This document shows, piece after piece, positions 18,666 to 26,977 of a stretch of DNA of 26,977 bases (position 1 is its first letter; each line of letters starts with the position of its first letter). A program made the position numbers and the translations under genes. The notes under the pieces were generated by a model. That model worked only from the letters and a program-made list of their open reading frames with translations. It was not told where the DNA came from and ran no database searches. The DNA comes from Chara braunii (lineage: Eukaryota; Streptophyta; Charophyceae; Charales; Characeae): positions 2,999,207-3,026,183 of the forward strand of contig BFEA01000107.1 of the NCBI GenBank assembly GCA_003427395.1, in the 5' to 3' direction.

Positions 18666-19127
18666 ATGGATAGCAGGACTCCCTTCCACGTCACAGATTG
18701 GGAAAGCCTGAGACATCGATGGTTCGGAGAATACTAGGAGTGGAAAAACGCCTGCCTCCTCGTGCGACCCAGGCCCAACCCTCCAGAATTTCCCTTTTGG
18801 ACCGGAAACGAACGAATCTGTGAGTGGGACATCGAACGGGGCTTAAGGGCGATCCCTTTCCCCTCCCAATTCCCCAATTCACACACGAGCCACGTCATCG
18901 CCGAACCAGGTGTCGTCATCATTGAGACAGCCTTCCCTCCCTACCGCCTCGTGTTGCCTTTTCACTGCCTAACAGCGGCCCCATGGCATGCGATCGCACC
19001 CTACTGGCCTCGAACCCCGTGCTCCGAGTGCCAGCAGGACAGCGAGTACCGGGCCGCGGGGTTCGTTCGACGAACCCGGACTGAGGCCGAGCAGCGAACC
19101 CACAGCATACGCCTGAGGCCCGCTTAG
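18666..19127 (+). pseudogene. Unrecognised repeat-encoded protein, copy B
   Basis: ATG at 18666, one in-frame TAG at 18735-18737 where copy A has Trp (EYW), then open to TAG at 19125-19127. It shares PFHVTD, PPEFP, TGNERICEWD, FPPY and APY with copy A (14894-15290) and extends about 35 codons further with CSECQQDSEYR and an Arg/Thr-rich tail. Conservation of protein blocks between strongly diverged copies suggests the ancestor was translated. Cys residues (TPCSEC) are present but make no complete zinc motif. Function is unknown. The two copies are each broken at a different TGG codon. Confidence 0.55.
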
Positions 19128-19189
19128 TCAGATTCCGAGGCTTGTCACGAGCGACGCCAGCAATTAATTAGGCACATGGTAACTCCGGA

Positions 19190-19298
19190 CCTGGACACCA
19201 GACACTTCTGGACTGTCTTCCGGACCAGTGTCTGGACCGGTCCGGACATCACCGGACACTGGACAGTCCGGACCGGTCCCCGGAAGAATGTCCGGACC

Positions 19299-19340
<42 letters not shown>

Positions 19341-19345
19341 TAAAA
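19190..19345. repeat. GGACCGGTCC palindrome cluster ending in poly-A
   Basis: GGACCGGTCCGGAC (19234-19247) and its exact reverse complement GTCCGGACCGGTCC (19266-19279) form a 14-bp stem. More CCGGAC/GTCCGG copies flank it, including TTCCGG near 19219 and CCGGAA near 19280. About 37 A residues follow (19300-19336), then more A-rich sequence. A structured GC-rich body with a poly-A tail is what a retroposed non-coding RNA (SINE-like) would look like, but no Pol III box is recognised. Confidence 0.65.
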
Positions 19346-19367
19346 AAAAATGAAAAAATCTGCTTTC

Positions 19368-19449
19368 AAACCCCGCGCAAGTAAGTAAGTGTGTGTGTGA
19401 AGGTGGTTGTGTGTGTGATTGGGTGGGGGTGGAGGGGGCGACCCATTTC

Positions 19450-19483
<34 letters not shown>

Positions 19484-19530
19484 GTCAATCAGTCAATCAA
19501 TCAATCAATCAATAAATAAATAAATAAAAA
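19368..19530 (+). repeat. GT / G-rich / CAAT mosaic, copy 2, with AATA tail
   Basis: CGCAAGTAAGTAAGTGTGTG is followed by GATTGGGTGGGG...GGGGGCGACCCAT and a long (CAAT)n with CAGT variants (19455-19513), then (AATA)n. CGCAAGTAAGTGTGTGTGAAGG repeats again at about 19569-19590, directly before the left flanking repeat of the Penelope-like element. Confidence 0.8.
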
Positions 19531-19582
19531 AATACAAAAAAAACGGGAAAAGCCGCTTTTAAACCCGGCGCAAGTAAGTGTG

Positions 19583-19850
19583 TGTGAAGGGACAGGACTA
19601 CGATTGTCTTGCTGTGTTTTTTTTCCTGTTTTTTTTCCCTTTTTCTTTTTTGATTGATTGTTTTGTTTTGTTGCTTGGGACAGGGTCCTGCTTGCACTGA
19701 CCAGACCCGCGGTCGCGCCTTGGATTGTTTTTCATTATTGAGCCTCATCTAGGCCAGCTGCTGTGTACCGTTTGGCATCTTGGACAGAGGTTACCGTGGT
19801 CCTTCGGGTTTGTGGACCATAGTACCTGGGTACACTTTGTCGTGTCGGAA
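19583..19850 (+). repeat. Left flanking direct repeat (pseudo-LTR-like)
   Basis: From GTGAAGGGACAGG to ATAGTACCTGGGT this matches 24182-24437 at about 95% by eye. Small differences lie mainly in the T-rich middle. The 3' end folds as TACCGTGGTCC (19792-19802), loop TTCGGGTTTGT, GGACCATAGTA (19814-19824), with one mismatch and one wobble. An inner GACC CGC GGTC hairpin is also present (about 19703-19713). Confidence 0.85.
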
Positions 19851-20805
19851 CCAGTCTGACAACGTAAGCGTTAGGACCTGTCTCAGGTATGTGTGTGGCG
19901 TGCTACCAATAGGATATTCCTATAAGAATAATGATTGCCCCGAAGTAGTTCTTTTGGGTCCGACGGTGTTGGGACACGCTATCCTCCGGAGATGGTGGCG
20001 CGTTCGACAACGGAGGAGGGAATGATGGATGGACAGGTTTGTGAAAGGATGAAGTTGGTGGTTTCCCCCTGAGGAGGCCATGTGGCGACGGCCGAAACCG
20101 GTCGGGGTGCCTACCCACCAACATTTTGCAATCAATTTTTTCCTCTGTGTACTTTGACGTATTTGTGTGATGTACTTCGCTTTGCTTAGTCCCCGTACTT
20201 CGCTTTGCTTAGTCCCCGTACTTCGCTTTTGCTAAGTCTCACACCTATCTCTGCATCAACTACTGAAGGCGTATGCGAACCAGCTTGGACAAGGTCGCCG
20301 AGCAAGTGTGAACATACAAAGCTGCTGTTACTGCGCGGATGTTTCGCCACTGTTATCTGCTATGGTTACCTTTTGCGACTATGGACTGCTGTGACTCGTG
20401 TGGTGTTGTGCCGGCATGGAGATTCTGCTATGGGAGACTGGTTGACTGACATGATGTGCTTTGGAGGCAGCGTCCAGTGATGACGTGAAGACCTGTTCGA
20501 TGAGTAGTTGTGGTTGTCGGATGTGTGTGTATGTAGGCGATCTCATAATTTCGTTTGACCGATGACGATCTAGGCACCTGAAGACATATTCGTGTTCTGC
20601 CCTGTCTAGTTTAGACACTGGGCTGCTGCGAGGATGGCGAGTAGCTACCGTGGACCGTCCTGCGATAGAAGCTATTGCTGACAAGCGCACGCAGATCGCA
20701 TATGGATCTGACCGGGAGGGGGTGGCCGAGGAAGTTGTCACGCCTGAGGACCCGGCAACTGAGGAGGACACTAAATCCGAAGGCGAAGAAGATGTGGACC
20801 CTTGA
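19851..20805. other. 5' untranslated-like part of the Penelope-like element
   Basis: It contains three tandem 23-bp units GTACTTCGCTTTGCTTAGTC.. (20172-20240). Short frames exist without motifs. The GIY-YIG frame opens only after TGA at 20803-20805. It may hold the start of the pol ORF or a spliced leader, but no ATG in the endonuclease frame is visible. Confidence 0.4.
20172..20240 (+). repeat. Three tandem 23-bp units
   Basis: GTACTTCGCTTTGCTTAGTCCCC at 20172-20194 and 20195-20217, then a variant GTACTTCGCTTTTGCTAAGT at 20218-20240. Confidence 0.9.
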
Positions 20806-21267
20806 AGCGTTGGGCAACTATGGAGGCTATGTCGAGTTGTGATACAGGTTCGAAGGGAGATCCCCTTCGATGCTACACTGGAGAGACTCTATCGTTTGAT
20901 TGTTATGTTGTTAGCCCTGTCAGATAAAATTCGATGGCTTCAAAAATGTACGGCGTCGTGGGTTAGCCTTTTTGTGCGTTTTGGGCTTGATGTCTTCTTA
21001 GGTGAGGACAAGGGTGTATATTTGATTACATCTCCGATATGCAAGGCCGCATATGTAGGCCAGACTGGTCGTTCCCTCAACGTTCGTTGGAAGGAACACC
21101 TGTATGTCTCTGGTAGGGGGCTTAAGAAGAACCACCTATATCGCTGGTGGAGAGCATTTGGGGTAGATTCGTACGTATTGACACCAGTGGACACGTGCGT
21201 GACCGAAGAATTGCCTATTTGGGAAGAACTTTACATTCGGAGATGGAGCCCCGTGCTCTACGGGTAG
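20806..21267 (+). pseudogene. GIY-YIG endonuclease domain of the Penelope-like element
   Basis: GIY-YIG nucleases cut one DNA strand. In Penelope-like elements they nick the target to prime reverse transcription. The open frame is 20806-21267 and no ATG is present (the nearest start-like codon is GTG 20839). Counting from that GTG, the motifs are GVY (residues 59-61, the GIY strand), AYVGQT (YIG strand, 71-76), the Arg of NVRWKEH (83), and the catalytic Glu region WEELYI (128-133). The family's terminal Asn, usually near the end of the domain, is not seen. SPVLY occupies its place, so Asn may have mutated to Tyr. The frame ends at TAG 21265-21267. The protein then resumes in another frame as a basic linker (RNCRVRKGKRERVAASRRDD) leading into the RT, so the ancestral product was one polyprotein. 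Confidence 0.75.
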
Positions 21268-23706
21268 AGCACCGAAATGACGCCACCGAAACTGCCGTGT
21301 TCGGAAAGGGAAGAGGGAGAGGGTTGCAGCCAGTCGTAGGGATGACCAGCGTAACGTAGACTCGGAGGTTGGGACCACCGGAATTGCTGGAGTCGTGACC
21401 GCCGTTTGCATGAAGCTGGAAGTTAGCGATGAGTGGTGTGTCGACATTTTCCGATTCCTCCAGCCGCAGGAGGAGAGAGGCCGCCGAAGCTTCCACATGT
21501 TGGTGCAAGGCGGCAACAGCTGGTGCGGCGGGTGGAAGTCGATTAAGTCATCCTTTGGTAACTCTATGGTGAAAGTGCATGGACAGCGGAAACGACTTCA
21601 TGACTGCAAGCGATGGATTGAGCAAGGCGCTGATGTGGAGTTTTGCCATCTAAGACTCTGGAAACCCAAAGCCGGACCAGACAAGAGATTTCTCATTTCT
21701 ATCTTGCGAAACCCCGGCCTCCTGGCGAAGTTGTCCGATTGCAACCTGGAGGTACTGGTACGTTTGATGGATGCAGCTAAAGATTTCCTACGTCCTTCGA
21801 CTACAGCCTACCTTCGAAGGCATATAACGCACGCTATCAAGCAGTCCTTTGGGTGGTGTATCAATTCTAGGATTTTAGTCCGGTTGAAGTACGATGATCG
21901 TATTAAGGTCGTAGAGGTTAGGAAGTTGTTGAATGATAAGATCGAGTGCTTAGACATCCCTACCTGCATCAAGAACACCGCACGTAGTGCGGTTCGGATT
22001 GTTTGGGTTAAAAACCCATCGGTCGCGGACCTATTACACAACCAGCGCGCTTTTGCACACGCTGACGTGTCAACCTGTACTTGTGCAGGTTCTATCTACC
22101 CAAAGGTAGGTGGCCACGTGCAGGTGCGGCTGCAGGACATCGAGGGTGTACACCCTCTCATCTTGAATGCCAACAATGTTCTGAAGCAGGCCCATCCCGA
22201 TCGTTGCTACCAACTGATGAAGGAGATGGAGTTGGGCTTGGACTCTTGGGCCAATCGGCGAGGCGCTACTCCAGCCATCCACCTAGCGGAAGTTCAGAGG
22301 TGCATGGTTGCGCCACCGGCGTGTGGGGATAAGTACCTCGACGTGAAAGATGTCCGAAGACTTAGTGCACAGTTGTCAGGTCTGGTCTTGACGCCGTTGG
22401 ACCGGAATCCCGGCGAAACCTTAGTGCTCTGCCCGAAGTTGTACTACGAAGCTATGATGAATCTGTTTGTTTGCTCTTCAGGCTATGTTATTGAGCAGCA
22501 GGAGGAGACGGCCATACATGCGACGATGGTTGAGGACCTGCGCGCACAGGGACTGTTGCGATTTGCACGATGGGATAAGTGGGGTAAGTTTGGCGAAGCC
22601 TATGTGTTACCGAAACATAAGGATCTCTCACGCTATCGGCCGATCTGCCCTACTTTCTCTGAACCCACGAATAAGACATGCAAAAGCGCGGCTAAGGCGT
22701 TGAAACACTTGCTCTTCGCCTTACCGGAGAGCTGACACTTCAACTTGAAGTCAGTCTCATCCCTGGTATCGAGACTAGAACGCGTTAACAAGTCTGTGAG
22801 TAGGCAATCCTCATATTGTGTGGAAGTTGCTCGCATGTCTTATGATATTAAAGACATGTTCAACAAGCTCCCCCACGATGAGATCATCGCAGCTGTGAAC
22901 TGGATTATTGATCATCATTTGGATAAGGGTCGGTCCTCCGTTCGCGTTAACACTAGAGGGAAGGGCAACACTTTTGGTAGGACAACGGGTGATGACCACT
23001 GGCGGGTTATTGATTTGCAAGATCTTCGAAGCTTCGTGTTGCTGGATCTTAGAAGTACTTATACACGGCCGACTGGGGTGGTGCTTAAGCAGGTCGTCGG
23101 TATCCCTATGGGGAAAAGCACCAGCCCCCCACTCGCATGTATATTGTGTGCTTTTGCTGAGTTTCGCTTTCTCAATTCCATCGGAAAGTTGCGACGACAT
23201 GTGTTCGACATTAGGCTAATGGATGATGTTAGCCTTCTGATCAACAAACCTCGGGGTGGTCACGCAGCAGTTGACCATATCCGAAGGAGCTTTGAAAAGT
23301 GCTACCCGGAGAACCTTACACTCGTTAGAACCGATGATGGGTTGGGAACGTGGGATTTCGTGGGTACTACGATGAAAGTTGATAGCCTGCCACCTTTTGT
23401 GAGTTGTTACCAAACATTGAAGAATGAGCATATGATCTGGGAAAGGGAGGACCTCGAATTCAAAAATGGGCGGATATACCAATCTTGGGGAAGTAAGAAA
23501 CAAAAGAGTGCAGTTGTTTGTAGTTATCTGCATCGCATCGACTGTAATACGAATGCACGAGCAGAAATCCCGATGCGCATCTTGAATCTGAAGTGAGAAC
23601 TCCGCCTGAAGAGCTTCCCAAGCAATTTCTGCAAAGGATCCTGAGAAGCTTCGCGGTGGGCAGAGACCCTATCTGGACTACAACGTATAACTGGCTGTAT
23701 CAGTGA
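21268..23706 (+). pseudogene. Reverse transcriptase of the Penelope-like element
   Basis: The RT copies element RNA into DNA at a nicked target. The main frame runs from the basic linker (about 21270, one TGA) through 22735 (TGA 22733-22735), then 22736-23596. Motifs in order: LTPLDRNPGETLVLCPKLYY (about 22388-22450, matching the DKG region upstream of PLE RTs); YVLPKHKDLSRYRPI (motif 1/2, about 22601-22645); YDIKDMFNKLP (motif A, catalytic Asp at 22844-22846); GIPMGKSTSPPLA (motif B, about 23098-23136); RLMDDV (motif C, Asp-Asp at 23222-23227, with Leu where Tyr/Phe is usual); and WDFVGTTMKV (motif D/E region). After TGA 23594-23596, sensible coding continues in the next frame (RTPPEELPKQFLQRIL...TYNWLYQ) to TGA at 23704-23706, so another frameshift lies near 23590. 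The catalytic Asp residues are intact. Confidence 0.75.
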
Positions 23707-24052
23707 GTCGACTATGTCCTCACGACTGCGGGGAAGTTTTTCTGCTATGTAGCAGGTTGTGTTTGGTTTCGTCTCATCATGTTGGGACATGAGATTTTTC
23801 ATCTTTTTATTTGTTTAGTCTCATTTTCATTTTTCAAATTTCATTTTGTCATCCGACACTCCCTATGGATGTCGTACCTTTGGTAGGCTAGCATTTGACT
23901 TAGTAATGCCTTCGGCGCGAGGTGGTATGCCTCTGTGGTCTTTTACCTAGTTTTAAGTTTAGTTTATAGCTGGTTGAGGTATCTAGACTGTTTGCTCATT
24001 TGCGCTTTTTTCATCCGCTATGGTAGAAGGTCAGGACTACAGGCGTAGAATA
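23707..24052. other. 3' untranslated part of the Penelope-like element
   Basis: T-rich, with no open frame of note. It runs into the tandem units starting at 24053. Confidence 0.5.
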
Positions 24053-24437
24053 GGGACAGGGTTCTGCTTGCATCAACTGGCGTGAAGGGACAGGGCTACG
24101 ATTGTCTTGCTGAGTTTCTTTTTTGATGGGTCGTTTTGTTTTTGTTTTGTTGCTTGGGACAGGGTTCTGCTTGCATCAGCTGGTGTGAAGGGACAGGGCT
24201 ACGATTGTCTTGCTGTGTTTTTTTTCCTGTTTCTTTTTCCTTTTTCTTTTTTGATTGATTGTAACAGTTTTGTTTTGTTGTTTGGGACAGGGTCCTGCTT
24301 GCACTGATTAGACCCGCGGTCGGGCCTTGGATTGTTTTTCAGTATTGAGCCTCATCTAGGCCAGCTGCTGTGTACCGTTTGGCATCTTGGACAGAGGTTA
24401 CCGTGGTCCTTCGGGTTTGTGGACCATAGTACCCGGG
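24053..24437 (+). repeat. Tandem units plus right flanking direct repeat of the Penelope-like element
   Basis: GGGACAGGGTYCTGCTTGCA begins at 24053, 24156 and 24284 (periods 103 and 128). Each of the first two is followed by GTGAAGGGACAGGGCTACGA and a T-rich tract. The last full unit (24182-24437) repeats the left flank 19583-19850, including the terminal hairpin (24399-24409 / 24421-24431). Partial tandem copies at an end are common in Penelope-like elements. Confidence 0.85.
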
Positions 24438-25354
24438 TGATTGTGTACATGGATGACATTTTGGTCTTTTCAAAAACACACGAGTACCACGTGGAACACA
24501 TTGAGTGGGTTTTGCATGCACTGAAAGATGCGGGGTTCAAAGTGGCCTTGGAGAAAAGCGAGTTCTTCTTGTCGGAGATCTCATTCTTGGGGTATATCGT
24601 CACGGTCGATGGACTAAAACCGGATCCGAGGAAGGTGGCAGCAGTTCAAGACGCCCCGGCGCCGGTCACACTCATCCAGGTTCGGGCTTTTCTAGGGCTG
24701 GCATCCTATTACCGACGCTTCATCAAAGGGTTCGTCGGCATAGCGAAGCCCCTCACGAACCTGCTGAAGAAAGAGGAACAGCTGATCTGGACGCCGGAAT
24801 GCGAAGCGGCGTTTCAGACGTTGAAGGAGGCTCTGACATGTGCTCTTGTGTTGGCGCGCCCCGACCCGACAAGACCGTTCGCACTGTACACAGACTGGCA
24901 GCCTCAGGCGATATCGGCGGTGCTGACTCAGCACGGTAAGGACGGAAGGGAGCACGTCATTGAGTATGCGTCCAAGACGTTGAGCCAGGCGCAGGCTAAT
25001 TACGAAGCGTGCAAAGGTGAATGCCTGGCGGTGGTGTGGGGGATTCAGCATATCCGACTGTATCTGTACCGCCAGAAATTCGTGCTGGTAACGGATCATC
25101 AACCGCTGCTGTCCCTACGCAACAACACGGACTACACGGGGACGCTGGGCAGGTGGGTGGTGCGTATGCAAGACTATGACTTCGACATCCGCCACCGTGC
25201 CACGCGGCAGCATGGTAACGCCGATGGATTAATGCGCCTTCTGCCGCCCAACAAGTGTCCCGCCAAAGAGCGACTCATTCCGTGGAGGCCAGAAGTCGCG
25301 GCGACGAAACCGCACTACGGGGAGCTACACGTGCTGCGTAAGGACGACGCCTGA
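24438..25354 (+). pseudogene. Ty3/gypsy pol fragment: RT palm motif C to RNase H
   Basis: This part of Ty3/gypsy pol carries the RT thumb side and RNase H. It begins abruptly at IVYMDDILVFSKT, with YMDD (24446-24457) as RT motif C. GFKVALEKSEFFLSEISFLGYIV, the thumb block FLGLASYYRRFIKGF and AKPLTNLLKKEE follow. The RNase H is recognisable as FALYTDWQPQAISAVLTQ, the Glu of YEACKGECLAVV, and LVTDHQPLLSL, with a final NADGLMRL. The frame is open for about 305 codons to TGA at 25352-25354, with no frameshift. The 5' part of RT (motifs A and B) and all of integrase are missing. The codons upstream to 24332 belong to the Penelope right repeat, so the long frame is a chimera. Confidence 0.9.
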
Positions 25355-25361
25355 GTCCGGA

Positions 25362-25730
25362 ATGGAGGTTTCATCGGAGATGACCGACGCTATGTCTCTG
25401 CCCTCATCCCACTACCTCGCTCTCTCATCTAGCCCCAACTCGTCCTCTAAAACACACCTAAGTCCCTGTTTCTTTTGTACCTTGCCTATGATCCCGGACC
25501 AAGAAGGGTCACATCCGGAAGGGCCCAGTTTTCTTTTATGGGTACAGTGTAGTCAGTGTCATACAGTCAAATCTCACGGACAGTGCGTTAGGTACCGAAG
25601 TGAAAAGACGTGGGTATGTCCCAACTGTAGAACGGACCAAGTCCCTACTGAGAAGCGGTATCTGCACGCTAGAACAGCCGACGGATTTGCGCCAAGTGCC
25701 CGCCGGGCAGAAGCCTGGACGGACCTTCTG
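25362..25730 (+). CDS. PHD-finger-like zinc-binding protein fragment
   Basis: From ATG at 25362 the frame gives a Ser-rich N-terminus and then a C4HC3 pattern. Cys 36 and 39 (CFFC), Cys 63 and 66 (CSQC), His 72, Cys 75 (SHGQC), then W-x-C-x2-C (Trp 84, Cys 86 and 89). Spacing and the Trp two residues before the seventh ligand fit a PHD finger, a fold that usually reads histone H3 tails. The frame stays open to about 25805, but beyond roughly 25730 it is only the antisense of the minus-strand Ty3 RT, so the real ORF is probably truncated there. It starts 8 bp after the stop of the Ty3 RNase H fragment. PHD fingers are known in some retroelements as well as host chromatin proteins, and I cannot tell which this is. 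Confidence 0.5.
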
Positions 25731-26977
25731 TTGAAATTGATCAGGGGCTGGGTTAGTCGGGTTTTGTTAACGAACTCAGCGAAGGCCATATTCATGGCCC
25801 ACTGAAACGTTGCAGGGGCGTTACAAATTCTCATGGGATACCGGACCCATTGCCACGTGCCCTCAAACAGGACAAAGGCGGTTTGGGTCAGTCCTCCGGT
25901 CGGACTGCGACGTGGTGAAAACCGTGTCAGACATCGAACTTGGAAAAGACTCGAGCGGCCCCAATAGCATCTAACAAATCATCGATTCGCGGCAAGGGAT
26001 ACACATCTTTGGTAGTGATGGCGTTCAATTGCTGGTAGTCGATACATTAACCAAGCCATTTCATTTTGGCACGAGGACCACGGGAAAAGACCATGGTCCC
26101 AGCGATGGTTCGACCCACCCCAACCGCTCGAATTCCCGTACCCTTTCCAACGCCNGCTGCCTTTCTTTAAGGGAATATCGGTACGGTCGGCAATGTATCG
26201 GGGCGTGATCCCCGGTGNNAATCGCGTGTTGTATNAAAGGGGTTAGCCCTATGTCGTGGTCCTGAATGCTGACGGCCTCAGGATAGGCCCGTATAACCGC
26301 CAAGAGGAGGCGTTTGTATTCGTCCGGAACANGGGCTGGTAACTGAACTTCTACGGTTCCCCCAAGAAAGGAGACCGTCGTCGTAACCGTGGGGACCGCC
26401 GCGTTGGCATCGGGCGAGGCCCCAAACAAAGAGTTGTCGGTTTTCGCCGAAAGGACCGTCGCAATAAGTTGGCTGTCCGCCGGACTCATCGGCTCGCTTT
26501 CCATGTCACTGTCACTGTCCAGTTCGGGTTCGGTCGAGGGTTCGACCGAAAAGGCCTGCGCCAGTTCCCTCGGTCCCCACCGATACTCCCTCGTTCGGGG
26601 TTGAAACGACACCCCCTCTTTCAGGAGTATCGAGGCTTTTTCATTCGTGAGTAGGGGCCGTGGGGGTCGAAAAGATAAATCGCACAGCCGCTCGGTAAAT
26701 CTTTCAGGTAGGGGGTCCGTCCTGAGATACAAGGATGCAGGGGGTTCTGAAAGGTCAGCTATTTGGGACACCCTCAGCAGGGGTTCCCCCTGCACCACGG
26801 AGGAGAACGCGTGCGACCAATTGGACTCGCTCCGAACTATTTCCAGTGGTTCTCGCCGCCAAGAATGGCNCCACCGATCCTGAACTCGGATCGGATATCG
26901 GTCGGGTACATCAGTCTTGTCAGTTTCCGTCGAGGGTTCATTTTCGCCTGGTGACAGGCGTCGGATCATGTTGATTT
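25731..26977 (-). pseudogene. Ty3/gypsy pol (protease linker and RT), minus strand, runs off the window
   Basis: Read right to left. From the window edge a frame gives linker sequence (GEPLLRVSQIAD, PRTREYRWGPREL) and then the RT start: DHDIGLTP, HAI-TGDHAPIHCRPYR, ERVREFERLGWVEPS, GPWSFPVVLVPK (ending at 26061). Stops and frameshifts follow near 26060. Then come [36 protein letters not shown] (motif A, with TGA after it), HGFHHVAVRPED, a one-base loss near 25895, and YPMRICNAPATFQWAMN (motif B). Motif C is missing and similarity ends near 25731. Undetermined bases occur at 26155, 26218-26219, 26235, 26332 and 26870. The linker matches the plus-strand protease relic at 16765-17340, so both belong to one family. 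Confidence 0.85.

Larger units (their letters stand above)
19583..24437 (+). mobile_element. Penelope-like retroelement with N-terminal GIY-YIG (permuted architecture), decayed
   Basis: The unit is bounded by direct repeats (19583-19850 and 24182-24437), which may be the pseudo-LTRs typical of Penelope-like elements. Inside, a GIY-YIG endonuclease frame (20806-21267) precedes the RT (21268-23706), all on the plus strand. Canonical Penelope elements have GIY-YIG after the RT. The reverse order is established for a clade found in green algae, protists and many invertebrates. No integrase, RNase H or protease is present, which fits the class. The copy has a frameshift between GIY-YIG and RT, two in-frame TGAs and a frameshift near the RT C-terminus, so it is inactive. 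The right repeat is joined directly to a Ty3 pol fragment. Confidence 0.7.

Noticed and set aside
24294-24330. Hammerhead ribozyme-like CTGATTA followed by a GACC/GGTC stem in the Penelope flank
   Set aside because: The CUGANGA core is not exact and the required GAAA after stem II is absent. The left flank has CTGACCA instead.
25731-25805. C-terminal part of the PHD-like frame
   Set aside because: It is the antisense of the minus-strand Ty3 RT and so unlikely to be part of the protein.
1-26977. CRISPR arrays, bacterial operons, rRNA genes
   Set aside because: No regular spacer-repeat array, no ribosome-binding-site-led operon and no rRNA sequence was found. The content is eukaryotic repeats.

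Overview
The window looks like a eukaryotic nuclear sequence made almost entirely of decayed transposable elements and simple or structured repeats. No intact, conserved host protein-coding gene was recognised. The best lineage evidence is a U6 snRNA-like sequence (about 6608-6713) whose 3' half follows the land-plant/green form. This points to Viridiplantae. The mix of Ty3/gypsy pol fragments, an L1-type LINE endonuclease and a Penelope-like element with GIY-YIG upstream of the RT would suit a repeat-rich streptophyte alga such as a charophyte, but the genus is inference only.

Layout. 1-2340: short repeats and hairpins, no gene. 2343-2960: LINE endonuclease fragment broken by a 154-bp tandem duplication, running into a dispersed repeat (2883-3300) that recurs at 13392-13822. 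3786-4056: minisatellite carrying TGACGTGGC boxes. 4593-4897: tandem repeats, then an acidic gag-like ORF (4899-5417). 5522-7200: GC-rich hairpins, a weak tRNA-like promoter and the U6-like RNA. 9266-10570: a run of short hairpins sharing one loop motif, followed by three 122-bp repeats (10855-11180). 11180-14750: no recognised gene.

14760-15240 and 18540-19127: two diverged copies of an unrecognised protein-coding repeat. 15868-17340: Ty3/gypsy gag and protease pseudogene, interrupted by a repeat element rich in CCCGTTGAA (17355-17567). 17569-19520: A/T inverted repeat, GT/CAAT microsatellite mosaics and a GGACCGGTCC palindrome cluster ending in poly-A.

19583-24437: the most interesting unit. 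It is a GIY-YIG endonuclease frame followed by a reverse transcriptase, flanked by roughly 255-bp direct repeats (about 95% alike by eye) with extra tandem units at the right end. The domain order (GIY-YIG before RT) matches the permuted Penelope-like elements known from green algae, protists and invertebrates. The copy has frameshifts and stops but still shows nearly all RT motifs. 24438-25354 is a 5'-truncated Ty3/gypsy RT/RNase H joined directly to the right repeat. 25362-25730 holds a PHD-finger-like ORF, and about 25730-26977 is a second Ty3/gypsy pol copy on the minus strand.

The genes do not form a host pathway. Each element would have encoded its own replication machinery, and almost all are now inactive.
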